DNA of 64,000 bases from Saccharomycopsis crataegensis (lineage: Eukaryota > Ascomycota > Saccharomycetes > Ascoideales > Saccharomycopsidaceae): positions 1,398,501 through 1,462,500 of the forward strand of contig NW_027043820.1 of assembly GCF_037102585.1 (NCBI RefSeq), written 5' to 3'. Below, piece by piece: positions 31,301-40,867 of the stretch. Under the pieces are notes generated by a model. The model saw only the letters and a program-made list of their open reading frames with translations, did not search any database and was not told the origin of the DNA. The position numbers were made by a program, and so were the translations under genes. Numbering within the stretch: position 1 is the first letter of the stretch; every line of letters begins with the position of its first letter.

Positions 31301-33229
31301 AGCTATGATATAGTGAACGCTATGTTTATAATCATTATAGTGTTCCGGGACATGAAAAAATGACAATAAATCCATCTTATCTTCATTCGAATTAGGTAGA
31401 CAGTCCAACTCACCCACCTGTTTCGCAATTTTCAATCCTTGCGTGGTCCATATTGTGATCTTATGATCAAGAGAATAAGTAAGAATTGTTTCTCCAGATC
31501 TCAATAAAATGGCATCAACGATTTTTTCCCCGACAGTAAGGATAGTACATTTGCGTTGTAATGTGATCTTGCCGTTATTTGATAATTTTAAAGGAGTCCA
31601 TAACTTATGTTCATTGAATCTGGAAATCGACAAAGTTGCCTGGCCAGACAAATCTTTAAAAAGTCTTTGGATCGATTTATTGTGACCTGTAAACTTGTTT
31701 CCTAGAACGGCGTTCAAGTAATGGAATCCTTTCATGTTTTTTTCAATAACCATTGAAGAAGATTTATTTCCTGTAATGTAATCAGGTTTCTTTGCATACG
31801 ATAGATTTGTGATAGATCGGTTCAAGTTGTTTGTGTATAATTCGTCATAATCACAATATAATTTGTTGTAATTGATATTTTGCAAAAAATTATCAAGCCG
31901 AAAATAAACAAACCGCAAATTCTTTTTCATGAAATCATGGATGATGAAAGCTATATCACCAGTATTTGATAATTCTGCGTTGTTATATTGTTCATATTTT
32001 GCGAAGGAGACACTTTCGCTTTTTCCATGATGTCTTCGGTGAATCTTAATGCTATCAGTGAATGTCAACATATGAGGATTCTCTGGAAAAATTCCATGCG
32101 GAAAATTGATACTATTTTTATTATTCTGTGAGTAGGTTGATATCGAGCTTTTTGCGGAAGGTGATAGTGTGTCTTTGGAGATATCATTAAAAGATAATTT
32201 TTTGAAAAGAATAGATTTGGGAGGATTCAGGTTTAAATTTGCAACAAGATAAAATGACAAATTTCCCTCCACATCTGCAACCATTATCAAATCAGATTCC
32301 AATTGGATAAGCTTTTGAAGATTATTCATTAAGTTGGGATCCTTCTGATTGTGCTTCTTTAATCTTTCCAAAGACCTGCTAATCAAGTAATCGAAGAAAT
32401 AATTATCGATAATTTTAATGAATTTTTTGCTTTTCTGTGATTGGTTAATGCCGTTGTCTCCAAGAAGCAAAGAATCAGTTAATTTGAGGGACCCCCAATG
32501 TTGTACTTTCTTTGATTTCTGGAATTCAAAACTCAAAAATACTCTGACAAAATTATCGCTCGAAATTGTGTAAAGAATATTGTAATTGCTTGATTTGGCA
32601 TCATTATTTTTTGATTGGTCAATGAATCTAAACTTAAGGTCTGTAACAAATGATGAATGCTTCAAATATAGTAGACTGAATTGGGTATTATCGATATCAA
32701 AATTAGTACGATAAAAAAATTTGACGAATTTATCATATTTGGAGACACAAGCAATCAATTCAGAGTTCTTTGAGAAACCAACCAAATAACATGGGGTTGC
32801 TAAGCATTGGGACCATATTATTCGCACAATATATTTCGAATATTGGTCTCTTCTATTAACATGCAAAAGTGACAAACCTTTAGATGTACCGATAATCAAT
32901 TCTTGTTCATTACCCCAAGATATGGAATTGATGCTTGACAGGTCAACAATTAGTTCATAAGAGTAATGCCAGGTAACGGTTTTTTTCGATACTTCTGGTT
33001 TATAAATGTAGAGAATCGGGCCCGAAGTGACGGCTATCAAACCATTTGATTGGTTTATGTCCACACAACAAAGATCACTATCAAAATACAATGTCTGGAG
33101 CTTTGATAACAAGTTGGTGATGATAATAAGGTTGTTTCCGGAGCAATAGGCTAGCACCGAATGATGCGCCCATTTTGTAAATGAAGCAGCTTGTAGCGAA
33201 GAGTTGGGCTCCCCAGGAAGAAAATTCAT
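28400..33229 (-). CDS. RAV1: Rav1, RAVE complex subunit for V-ATPase assembly
   Basis: 1609 residues, longer than S. cerevisiae Rav1 (about 1357). The N-terminal region is WD40-like (QAASFTKWAHHSVLAYCSGN, ICLYIYKPE-type strands). The central block around residues 650-1300 is the Rav1/DmX region, with SPVDPVGWKVSLDNYSRDIL, HISWIRNCAIETN, SDLDWANMSTSEVGLVSN and FLSLRKKSILIKLWKISHGH. The tail ends with acidic/Phe-rich motifs (EEFNFDSFGASGE, FQEFDMGSFG). RAVE (Rav1, Rav2, Skp1) re-associates the V1 and Vo sectors of the vacuolar proton pump, in response to glucose. Divergent from OPY1 (258 bp). Confidence 0.93.
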   Translation of the reverse strand: MNFLPGEPNSSLQAASFTKWAHHSVLAYCSGNNLIIITNLLSKLQTLYFDSDLCCVDINQSNGLIAVTSGPILYIYKPEVSKKTVTWHYSYELIVDLSSINSISWGNEQELIIGTSKGLSLLHVNRRDQYSKYIVRIIWSQCLATPCYLVGFSKNSELIACVSKYDKFVKFFYRTNFDIDNTQFSLLYLKHSSFVTDLKFRFIDQSKNNDAKSSNYNILYTISSDNFVRVFLSFEFQKSKKVQHWGSLKLTDSLLLGDNGINQSQKSKKFIKIIDNYFFDYLISRSLERLKKHNQKDPNLMNNLQKLIQLESDLIMVADVEGNLSFYLVANLNLNPPKSILFKKLSFNDISKDTLSPSAKSSISTYSQNNKNSINFPHGIFPENPHMLTFTDSIKIHRRHHGKSESVSFAKYEQYNNAELSNTGDIAFIIHDFMKKNLRFVYFRLDNFLQNINYNKLYCDYDELYTNNLNRSITNLSYAKKPDYITGNKSSSMVIEKNMKGFHYLNAVLGNKFTGHNKSIQRLFKDLSGQATLSISRFNEHKLWTPLKLSNNGKITLQRKCTILTVGEKIVDAILLRSGETILTYSLDHKITIWTTQGLKIAKQVGELDCLPNSNEDKMDLLSFFHVPEHYNDYKHSVHYIIAIYKNESKGGYSTKSWELDLDKMELKIFEIDELIIDEEISCISPVDPVGWKVSLDNYSRDILTIIYNSGLLMSYSVRIDKTMRHISWIRNCAIETNIVSASHIKGSSINKIAIADKMRTKLYVYNTTYPLLEYSQEFDHPISDLDWANMSTSEVGLVSNTGNIACLLSVGFCHSVLLYSQLNFDYTNNLPAFAPIKKIDLERYNPHFINDSTWLNNGLLVIGIGNQLFVNDNFSKNSLTSEMIQQDPHTKKIIGDRSLNSNSIDSIFKLVELLNNTLPIYHPQNIIQCIYFGKINLVKKIFLKLYLYLKNINLDEYEDHIRDFSDNESENEDQESYMTSRSKIFKVKNLPRQLDISTEEFFSDSSSQSVSVSEFSSAIPSMNVSNLSLADTELYHIDNFQAWVVSLKEIMMKISLPVLTRHQQITLLTVIESLEIIEKYKLLTKRDSSMNSNVSSSNMGVGHFNLKSLPARDDDIGSKLDLNGINFLLGFKLYQSHFKTQSSLNMRDNLFGIYCKNKGILLDIINGNISVDNASSSNQESKMNWSKCKKMGMVYWLNDDLLTKQFEIIANNEFQNSAPGFVQSSFKKSTVEEIKYFETSDMRSPINSTLFYLSLRKKSILIKLWKISHGHPEQQKLIKFLSLDFEKSEKNKLSAVKNAFALLSKHRYYLASCFFLLGGKLQDCINVLIKKCNDMELAIAVARVYELSSKKSVISYTKMGNGPVFTKILIDHLLPIALEESDRCLNTYIYHSLNEQRLSLLALIRSPYEVLCDLDNFLEDLSLQSPLGIALKNYNSEREKQKIVRLKHEEALALKNHDNNLFLKIDPILVVIYKEFRDEILKKRAMEVGRKLDQGAVDKIDNKEFEFIYRISLIYSRMGCDCLSIDLLRNWTFTNERCKQVLSKYGMKSQDKNSNVGMSLFKKSFTPTNNVVEEFNFDSFGASGEVGSKVKNPPEQAFQEFDMGSFGI

Positions 33230-33487
33230 AAGTATCTGCTATTTGGTCATAAAACTTGTAACTAGCTGTGAGATGGATATTGGTACTATAGCAGACTATT
33301 ATTTTATGGGAAAAGATACCTTTAGTGCCCTTAGCATAAAATGTGCGGGCTCTCAGAGAGCGGGAAAAAAAAAAGTAAAGTACACAAATACGGCACCTCT
33401 TGACTCGAGTCATCAGGGAACATTATAGATAAGCCCTACAAAAATTAGAAACAAGAAGGAAAGGAACAAGATATACGGTTTGGGATT

Positions 33488-34678
33488 ATGGAGAAAGATA
33501 TTGCGCTCCCGGAAGGCACTAAGGGGTCTCTCACGACAGAGGAGCTACAGATAAATGGGAATGAGCTAGTTTGTCATTCTTGGCTCTGGAAGCGATCAAG
33601 AACGACGTTGCTGTGGAAGAAATTGTGGTTTGTGTTAAGAAGAAACAATCAGTTGGCAATATATAAAGACGATAATGAATATAAGCCATTGAACATCATA
33701 AACTTGAAGCAAGATGACATAACAGTATCCAAAATTGTGAAGAAAGACAAGGAAAAAGATAAGTTCCAGTTTGCACTATTTAGCCCCAAAAATAAGACGA
33801 TACATTTGAAAGCCTCAAATGAGTTTGATTTCAATAACTGGTTTTTAAATCTTCAAAGACTTTTACAGTCGCCTAATGGTATATTCATCGGTGATCAAAC
33901 CAGTGACCATGGTATGAATAACAATAGTAGCATAAGTATCCACAATCAACCACAAACTCAACGGCGTAATAGTTCACAGCAAAATTTGACCACCAGTGAT
34001 CTTGAGGATAATTTAAACGATGACGATTATTTTACCTCGGATAATGAAGCACCACCTGGTCAAAGTTGCTTTAATCCTATGTATATCTCTGAAGGTCCAA
34101 TTATTGAAGAAAACGAGGACGAGATTTTGAAAGAAGAACAGGAACTAGTTGAAGAACAGTCATCACAAAACAAAATGAATCTCGAAAGAATCAAGAAAAT
34201 ATCTCCTGATTTTATGAAAGATTACCTCATTGAACACTATTCTTATAACTCTACGTTGAAGGAACACATAATACAAAAAGGGTACCTTCTAAGGTTGCAA
34301 AATTTAAATCAATGGAAGAAATTTTTCATCGTTCTTACGAACAGAAGCTTGATTTTCTATAAAATCCACAATTATAGCGATACAAAGAACATTGATTATG
34401 AGACATTGATTGGTGAACTAGGAGAAAAAGTGGACATTAAAAAATCTAAGAAGATAAGAGTTTTACCTGCAAAGATTATTGGCCTCGAAAACTTGGTAGA
34501 TGTCGTGGAGTTAGATCCTCTTTCGAGGAGTAAGCAGAATTGTTTGTTAATAATTACACCAAAGAAACGATATAGATTTTGCACCAAAACTGAGATGGAG
34601 TTGGTAAATTGGTTGATTATTTTCAAGAGTTTTTTGATTGTTAGAAAAAAAGAAATTGAGTTTTCAAAAAGCCCATAG
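33488..34678 (+). CDS. OPY1: Opy1-like protein with two PH domains
   Basis: 396 residues. The first PH domain is at about 30-125 (SWLWKRSRTTLLWKKLWFVL, IHLKASNEFDFNNWFLNLQR) and the second at about 258-385 (IQKGYLLRLQNLNQWKKFF, PKKRYRFCTKTEMELVNWLI). An acidic, Asn/Ser-rich linker (SDLEDNLNDDDYFTSDNE) separates them. S. cerevisiae Opy1 has two PH domains, binds PtdIns(4,5)P2 and the Mss4 kinase, and its overproduction lifts pheromone arrest. Size (328 in yeast) and order fit. Other dual-PH proteins could be confused with it. Confidence 0.7.
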   Translation: MEKDIALPEGTKGSLTTEELQINGNELVCHSWLWKRSRTTLLWKKLWFVLRRNNQLAIYKDDNEYKPLNIINLKQDDITVSKIVKKDKEKDKFQFALFSPKNKTIHLKASNEFDFNNWFLNLQRLLQSPNGIFIGDQTSDHGMNNNSSISIHNQPQTQRRNSSQQNLTTSDLEDNLNDDDYFTSDNEAPPGQSCFNPMYISEGPIIEENEDEILKEEQELVEEQSSQNKMNLERIKKISPDFMKDYLIEHYSYNSTLKEHIIQKGYLLRLQNLNQWKKFFIVLTNRSLIFYKIHNYSDTKNIDYETLIGELGEKVDIKKSKKIRVLPAKIIGLENLVDVVELDPLSRSKQNCLLIITPKKRYRFCTKTEMELVNWLIIFKSFLIVRKKEIEFSKSP

Positions 34679-34862
34679 GAATTGATAATGTCAATTCGGA
34701 ACGAATGCTGCCGTGAGCCAAACTATTTTGTGTCGAAAGCCCCTGGCTTATTTTTCCCTTGATTGTCTTTTAATTTTTCGAAGCCCAGCACAGTTTATAA
34801 TAATTAATTAATGTTTCTCTTTTTCGCTTTTCCATTTTGATGATGTATGTATACCAAATAAA

Positions 34863-35363
34863 TTACTCATGAATTACTTCACTGACATCAAGCATTTCTT
34901 TAACGTCAAACCATTGGTTCTGGAAGTTGTAACCTGTCTTCAAAGAGTCCCCCGGGGTTTTTTCATGTTCCCATATCATAATATCCTCAACGTCAGCCTT
35001 TTTTAGTAATTGCGATTGTTTCTGTTTAGTTTCGCTATCTGGAACATTTGAACTTTCAAATAATGCGATTTGATATTTTGATTTATCAAGGCCCAAGTGT
35101 TCCCCAAAGAATTTTCTACCCCTAAAATATGTTTTGTGAACCTTGCTTTGATCAGAACCTTCAGCGAAGAGTTTCTTTTCTTTATAAATGGCATAAAATT
35201 GATCACCTTTTATTTCTGATGCGTCTGCAGTCAATATTGGCGTGCTTTCCCCATTGAATTTTGTGTTTGTCTGTTTCCATAAATCCATGGACTCCTCGCC
35301 ATTTGTCTTTACTAAGCAGGGCAAAACATTAACTATTAGCGGATCTTCGTAATTCATTGACAT
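34863..35363 (-). CDS. RNH203: Ribonuclease H2 subunit C (Rnh203)
   Basis: 166 residues from the ATG at 35361-35363 (another ATG two codons later). The diagnostic block is KTYFRGRKFFGEHLGL, the YFRGR motif of the RNase H2 C subunit, following DQFYAIYKEKKLF and preceding QIALFESS. A C-terminal helix-rich tail WEHEKTPGDS... follows. RNase H2 is a heterotrimer removing single ribonucleotides and RNA:DNA hybrids from genomic DNA; subunit C is structural. A perfect MluI cell-cycle box lies about 100 bp upstream, suggesting G1/S expression as for other replication/repair genes. Divergent from the 1693-residue gene. Confidence 0.85.
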   Translation of the reverse strand: MSMNYEDPLIVNVLPCLVKTNGEESMDLWKQTNTKFNGESTPILTADASEIKGDQFYAIYKEKKLFAEGSDQSKVHKTYFRGRKFFGEHLGLDKSKYQIALFESSNVPDSETKQKQSQLLKKADVEDIMIWEHEKTPGDSLKTGYNFQNQWFDVKEMLDVSEVIHE

Positions 35364-35458
35364 GGCAGATGGGACAGTTGTATTTGGGTGGTGAAGAGAC
35401 AAAGAGATAGTTTTTCTCAGATGTTCTTTTTTTATTTATTCTTTTTTCCTAAAATAGC

Positions 35459-35466
35459 GACGCGTC
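35459..35466. promoter_or_regulatory. MCB-type site GACGCGTC (MBF)
   Basis: A perfect palindrome containing ACGCGT, 96 bp upstream of the RNH203 ATG and 320 bp before the 35786 start. MBF binds ACGCGT to drive G1/S transcription of DNA-metabolism genes. Confidence 0.6.
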
Positions 35467-35668
35467 TTTCCGTCACCACTGTAGAAAATCGTTATCCACC
35501 AGATGACCAAGGAAACCGTTTCCATTCCTCTATGTGTTGTTGATTTTTATATCATATCCATATTATTGCGGGAAAGAAAATAACAGATGGTCTCCTGTTC
35601 CATATATCTCTACCACTGATCAATCGTCGGGCCCTCTTACTACTGGGGGGTGGGGGAGAATCTAAACA

Positions 35669-35674
35669 CACGTG
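35669..35674. promoter_or_regulatory. CACGTG E-box in the promoter of the 1693-residue gene
   Basis: Context CACACGTGAT, matching the RTCACGTG form used by Cbf1 in yeasts. 112 bp before the ATG. Confidence 0.4.
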
Positions 35675-35785
35675 ATAGTATCGTTCAAAACAGAATTTTT
35701 TAATTCTTTTCAGTCTGTGTGGAGTTTTTTTTGCTGTATCTCAGCTTTCCAGCTCAGCAGCCAATAGTACTCTTACGAACACACA

Positions 35786-38700
35786 ATGCCCTCAACAAAT
35801 AGGCTCTCTATGAATAGACAGCCCATAAACAACCCCACTCAACCCAAGACGAATGGCAGTGCAGGCAACCTAAGCCATGACTTTGATGTTCACCAAGCTT
35901 CCCACACCCATTCTTCAGACCCGACCTGTGCGTTTTGTCTTTTCGAAGCTAGGAGAAATGAAAGAGTTTTCGATAATGATGCCAATGGCGGCGCTTCCGC
36001 TTACCATTCTAAGAATTCACTGTCTCAAAATAACATTCTTGGTGAAACGTCTCATGAATTGGATGAAGAAGATGAAGATTGGCACAGTGTAGATGAGGAT
36101 GGCATGAGTGCAAATGATGTTGGAGAATTTGATGGTGATGATTTTCAGAGTACCATTGTAAATGAACAACAAAGAAACCAAGAATTTTTAAAGAATAATT
36201 TCTGCTCATCGCCAGTACATCCCGCACGTTATTTGATACAAGTGGCCAACATCATTAAATTACCATTTGACAATATTGATATTTATGAAAGGGTTCGATC
36301 GATGTTAAAAGCATTTGGATTACAGGTTTATCTTGATGGAGAAGTTTCTACCCCATTTAATAACTCACCATTTTCTTTCATATGTGAAGGCTTGTATTCA
36401 TTCAAAATTGACGATCTGTATACAACAGAGAGCCCTAATGGCATGGGCTCCAGTTCTGTGAGTGGCGCCTTCTTTTGGATATGCTCAATTTTAAAGCTAG
36501 ATATATTCGAAGCTTCAGCAATGTTGAATGCTGTGAAAGGAAAAGTTTTCCGCCTATTAAACACACTTATTGAGGAGCAGGATATTGCTAAATCTGACCA
36601 CGTCTCAGATAGTGACGAGTTGATTTCAAAATATATAAATCACACCAATTTAGATCGTACGTATCTTCAAAAGCTTCTAAAGTTTACTGATAGCGATGAA
36701 ACTCTTTTTTCTGGTCTAATAATTCTCTTGAGTGTCTATAATGTCCAGAAACTCATTAATTCTAGAAAAATTTTAAAACAGCTGCATCCAGGCGACTCAC
36801 GGAAAACCACCACAATTACTGGCTTCACATATTCTCTATCAGATAGACAGCGTCTGATGTTAATTAGTCAGACAAGGGACTATAAAACAGATATATTTAC
36901 CGGGAAAGTCCCTGCAAAGAAAAAAGAGGGACATCAAAGTTCGAATAATAAAAAAACTACAGAGTTAGAAAGGCCTATAAATGGAGTTGCGAAGGAATCA
37001 GTAACTAAAAAACGATCTTCCAAAGAATCCGACGCCCAGAAGTCTGTTGACGCAAAAAAAACAAATAGCGTTGAGAAGGAACCAATTAAAGCAGCAAAAA
37101 ATCCAAAATTAGGTATGGAAACATCAAATATCCGTGATCCTTCATCAATTTTAACCAATTATTCAAGTCGAGTCGCAACCTACGTCAAGTTCTACCCTTC
37201 ATTGGAGCCTCATTTTTCAATTTTGGAAAAAATGATGAAAAAATTAGAAGATTTACAAAGAAATCTATTGGTCAAAACCGATTTTTTCTATTATTTGCGT
37301 AACATGAATAGCTTTAATCTTGCTGATGATAATTTATTTGAGGAATTTTTGAAAGATTACGGATATGATTCGATTCTTGAATCCATTAAGATCTCTAATG
37401 ACATCGTGGCGAAGAGCTTGGGGGATATTACCAACTCTTTGGCCAGAAAATTATTATCATTCCCAAATATGACTGATGACTCAAGAATATCTAGTTTAAA
37501 AGTAGTATGTGAATCTTGTTTGGAGGCATATAAGAATGCTATTAGTTCTTTCAAGAATGATGGAGGCTATGAATCTGCAATGGACAAAGTCGAACGAATT
37601 TGTGTGCTGCCAATTGATGAGACAAAATCCATCACCACTATCCCTGCCGAAACCACAACCAATAAGACATCAACTTCATCTAACAGCAATTCTGGCATTG
37701 ATAAAAAATCACCTCAGCCAGAGTCTAACACTAAAGACAAAACAGCCAAATCAGACCCGCTTACCAAAAACAACACTCCAGAACCAATAACAGCAAAAGA
37801 GAAGGTATTAGCTAGCACCTCAAGTTCAACTTCTTTCGGTACCGTTAAAGTGCAAAAAAGGTCAGATTCTCCTCTTCCTAATCAGAAGATAGCCGGGTCC
37901 CAGATCTTATCTAAGGATCCTATTGCATTATCCAGTAACGGCACGGCAGTAATGCCTAATTCTATAGGATCAAATAAATCATACAACTCGGAGGATTTTA
38001 TACCAACATCAAGTAAACAGGTGTTGAACAGTCAGTCCACTGCAACAACCAAAAGAGATGATACCACGAAAGAAAAACCTATAGTAACAACCAGGAAGGA
38101 TGAAAAGGCAAAAGAAAAAGCTACAGTAACAACTATGAGGGATGACAAGACAAAAGAAAAGCCTATTGCTGTGACTAAGAAGGATGACAAAACAAAAGAA
38201 AAGCCTATTGCTGTGATTAAGAAGGATGACAAAACAAAAGAAAAGCCTATTGCTGTGATTAAGAAGGATGACAAGTCAAAAGAAAAACCTGCGGTAACAG
38301 TTAAGAAGGATGATAAGACAAAAGAGAAACCCAAACCAAAAAGGGCCGAAACACCAAAACTTAGTGAAGGAGAGACCTATAAGAGAAATAGAATCAAGGA
38401 AATCAAGAAATTTGAGGCTGCTCTTAAGCCTAAACTAGCACCGCTTGGTAAATTTGAAGCCAAAACGCCGATTCAACCTCTTAGTTCATTTGATACCATT
38501 TTCGAAAGAAACAATGCTAGTATTGACTTACTAGATAAAGTAAAACAAGAACAAGAATCCTTAAAGCTGAAGAAGGCAGAAGAAGAGAAAGCCCGTATAG
38601 AAGAAGAGAAGCAAGAGAAGAGAAGGAAAGAATTAGAAAAAGCAGAGGAGGATAAGGAAAAGAGAAAGCAGGCAGCTAGATCCAAGGAAACTAAGGCCTA

Positions 38701-40867
38701 TGGTAAATCAGCGTCCAAGCAGAAATCTCAAGTAGGATCATTTGAAGAGCTTGATGAAAACAGAAAGAAGAAATTGCTCAGCAGAAAAAAGGAGGAAAAA
38801 ATAAAAGCCAAGCAAAAGGCCAATGAAGCATACTTGGAATCTAAGAGCAGTCCAATCATTAGAATTGTCAACGGTGAATCTGACCCAATAGATATGGAGG
38901 CCGTGAAAAGGAAATCTGCAGTTATGAAGGCGCAGTTTAACGCCGAGGAAAACAAAGCTCATAAAGAAGCGGTGTTGAGGGCAAAAGAGGAACTTAAAAC
39001 CAGAGAAATGGAGGCTCCCGTAAAAATTCCTGAAAATAATGTGATGATCTCAAATGTTTCATCCCTTGTTTCACAGAATTCTACCAGAGAAGTCGATTCT
39101 TCAAGACCTTCTTCTCAAAGTAAGGCCGATATTTCTTCAAAGCCAACCAAAATACAAGGGAAACAGAAACACAAACAGAAGACGATTCCTAGTAACCCAA
39201 CCGGCAAATGCGATGGCAAAAAAGTTGAAAGCAAGCAATTTTCTGTTCCAGCCAAGGTTAAGGCTAATGATTCTGATAGGGATCTCAAGAAAAAGGCTGA
39301 TGCTGACACAAAAAACTTTACAGATGCTTTAAGTGATGATACTGGAAGCAACGAAACTTTGAAGAGTGTCCATGCCCCATCGGAGTCTAACTTAGGGTCT
39401 AACAGACTGTCAGTTGCTCCAGAGTTTGAACCATTCAATTTTAATAAGTTTGTGACCAGCGGGGCCTTAGGTGGTGGCTTGCATAATCCTGCGATGTCAT
39501 CACATTCTCCTGTTGCTAATGGCACCGGTGCACAGAATCCAATTCGTTTCGATAATTCCATGGGTTCTTCAACATTATTTCAACAACCATCCCCACAACT
39601 TATGCAGCCTCAGCCACTTGCACCAGGCCAAAAACATCCAATTACATTCGGTGGCTCTGGATCAGTCGTTGGACCAACCGCTCTGTTCTTTAGTAAAACC
39701 AGCCCTGTCTTCCCATTCTTTGGAACTCTGTCACCTTTCCAGGATCCCCTAGCAGGACTAGACCGCAGCGGGAGTGCCCATGGTTTTGGAGAAACTTTTT
39801 CGCCATTTGGTGACAGAGTATCTGGGAGTAGGCAATCAACTACATCTTTGCCTAAGAATCAGTTTGATTTGTTAAATTCTAATGGATCCTTATCCGCTGA
39901 AAACTTTGATAGCCACGAAGAAGATTTAGACTTTGATAAATTGAAAAATGAGATTGAAAATCAAGTTTTCAATGATCAATTGGAAACTAGGTCATCATTT
40001 GATGCTGCTAATGGAAATACTAATGGTGGTGGTAGTAATGAGAGAAATGATCAATATCCGGCGCGCACTAAAGGGAAGGAACGGCAACAATTCAAGAAAT
40101 CTTTCACTAATTCCAAGGCTGTGGCTGCCGAACCTGATTCTAGCTCACTAAATAATTTCAGCAATAAGATGATTTTAGAAGCTATTTTGAAAAACAATTT
40201 TGATTTCAATGGAGGATTGGAGGAATATTTTGCTAAAGTTTCATCTGGTGAAGGGTTGGAAGAATACGATCTGATTGATGAATGTGAGGCTCGTAATATT
40301 CCATTGAAACCACTCAACATCAATATCAATACATTTTTGGCCAATCCAGAGACTGACAGCACGGGGTTTGGGATTTACCATGATTTGGAAGCCAAAGAAC
40401 CTTGGAATATTGTTGAGGAAAACATCGATAGATTGGCTGATGTGTTGGAAATCTCCCCGGAGCATAGTGAGGTTTTGCTTGAGAATTGCAATTACGTATT
40501 ATCCAGAACCATTACGTACGCGATTTTCAACCATGAGAAGGCTTATCAGATCAAGGTTTCCAACAATGATCGGAAAATGTTGAAGGTGAGTGCTGGGACC
40601 AAAGAATTTGAAGCTTTGAGCGAGTTTGTGGAAAACAACACCGAATTGAATAGTATTTCTTGGGAATTTTACACAAGGGCTCTAGAATACTTCAATGGGA
40701 ATATTGTCAGTGTAATTGCTGCTGTAGTAATCATCTTTAGAGAAGGATATTCGGGACCTACTTGGATTGAAAGTTGGGAGCCAGCAAATTTTTTTCTCAA
40801 GGAGATGATTGAAGATGCTATTGAAACCTTGACTTTCCAACCGGTTAGAAGGATGAAAAAGAAATGA
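35786..40867 (+). CDS. 1693-residue protein with central repeats and a C-terminal domain shared with Cue2
   Basis: I do not recognise the full-length protein. N-terminus: Asn/Ser-rich, a CxxC in SSDPTCAFCLFEARRNERVF, and an acidic stretch with EEDEDWHSVDEDG. Next comes a helical region at about 145-360 and another at about 465-610 (RVATYVKFYPSLEPHFSILE). A Lys/Thr/Ser-rich linker contains seven 14-residue repeats (KKDDKTKEKPIAVI type), then a charged coiled coil (KLKKAEEEKARIEEEKQEKR). The last about 230 residues form a folded domain whose two blocks (IDRLADVLEISPEHSEVLLE and SWEFYTRALEYFNGNI) match the central part of the next gene, CUE2. There is no SMR nuclease domain. It may act in RNA or ribosome biology like its neighbour, but that is inference. 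Confidence 0.85.
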   Translation: MPSTNRLSMNRQPINNPTQPKTNGSAGNLSHDFDVHQASHTHSSDPTCAFCLFEARRNERVFDNDANGGASAYHSKNSLSQNNILGETSHELDEEDEDWHSVDEDGMSANDVGEFDGDDFQSTIVNEQQRNQEFLKNNFCSSPVHPARYLIQVANIIKLPFDNIDIYERVRSMLKAFGLQVYLDGEVSTPFNNSPFSFICEGLYSFKIDDLYTTESPNGMGSSSVSGAFFWICSILKLDIFEASAMLNAVKGKVFRLLNTLIEEQDIAKSDHVSDSDELISKYINHTNLDRTYLQKLLKFTDSDETLFSGLIILLSVYNVQKLINSRKILKQLHPGDSRKTTTITGFTYSLSDRQRLMLISQTRDYKTDIFTGKVPAKKKEGHQSSNNKKTTELERPINGVAKESVTKKRSSKESDAQKSVDAKKTNSVEKEPIKAAKNPKLGMETSNIRDPSSILTNYSSRVATYVKFYPSLEPHFSILEKMMKKLEDLQRNLLVKTDFFYYLRNMNSFNLADDNLFEEFLKDYGYDSILESIKISNDIVAKSLGDITNSLARKLLSFPNMTDDSRISSLKVVCESCLEAYKNAISSFKNDGGYESAMDKVERICVLPIDETKSITTIPAETTTNKTSTSSNSNSGIDKKSPQPESNTKDKTAKSDPLTKNNTPEPITAKEKVLASTSSSTSFGTVKVQKRSDSPLPNQKIAGSQILSKDPIALSSNGTAVMPNSIGSNKSYNSEDFIPTSSKQVLNSQSTATTKRDDTTKEKPIVTTRKDEKAKEKATVTTMRDDKTKEKPIAVTKKDDKTKEKPIAVIKKDDKTKEKPIAVIKKDDKSKEKPAVTVKKDDKTKEKPKPKRAETPKLSEGETYKRNRIKEIKKFEAALKPKLAPLGKFEAKTPIQPLSSFDTIFERNNASIDLLDKVKQEQESLKLKKAEEEKARIEEEKQEKRRKELEKAEEDKEKRKQAARSKETKAYGKSASKQKSQVGSFEELDENRKKKLLSRKKEEKIKAKQKANEAYLESKSSPIIRIVNGESDPIDMEAVKRKSAVMKAQFNAEENKAHKEAVLRAKEELKTREMEAPVKIPENNVMISNVSSLVSQNSTREVDSSRPSSQSKADISSKPTKIQGKQKHKQKTIPSNPTGKCDGKKVESKQFSVPAKVKANDSDRDLKKKADADTKNFTDALSDDTGSNETLKSVHAPSESNLGSNRLSVAPEFEPFNFNKFVTSGALGGGLHNPAMSSHSPVANGTGAQNPIRFDNSMGSSTLFQQPSPQLMQPQPLAPGQKHPITFGGSGSVVGPTALFFSKTSPVFPFFGTLSPFQDPLAGLDRSGSAHGFGETFSPFGDRVSGSRQSTTSLPKNQFDLLNSNGSLSAENFDSHEEDLDFDKLKNEIENQVFNDQLETRSSFDAANGNTNGGGSNERNDQYPARTKGKERQQFKKSFTNSKAVAAEPDSSSLNNFSNKMILEAILKNNFDFNGGLEEYFAKVSSGEGLEEYDLIDECEARNIPLKPLNININTFLANPETDSTGFGIYHDLEAKEPWNIVEENIDRLADVLEISPEHSEVLLENCNYVLSRTITYAIFNHEKAYQIKVSNNDRKMLKVSAGTKEFEALSEFVENNTELNSISWEFYTRALEYFNGNIVSVIAAVVIIFREGYSGPTWIESWEPANFFLKEMIEDAIETLTFQPVRRMKKK
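38051..38344 (+). repeat. 42-bp in-frame tandem repeat, seven copies
   Basis: Encodes seven 14-residue units of the KKDDKTKEKPIAVI type. The inner copies (about 38177-38260) are nearly identical, the outer ones diverged (RKDEKAKEKATVTT). The translated segment is highly positively charged overall, with alternating charges. Confidence 0.9.

Noticed and set aside
38032-38334. Antisense open frame of hydrophobic repeats opposite the 42-bp array
   Set aside because: It is the mirror of the KKDDKTKEKP repeat; the sense frame belongs to a 1693-codon gene.
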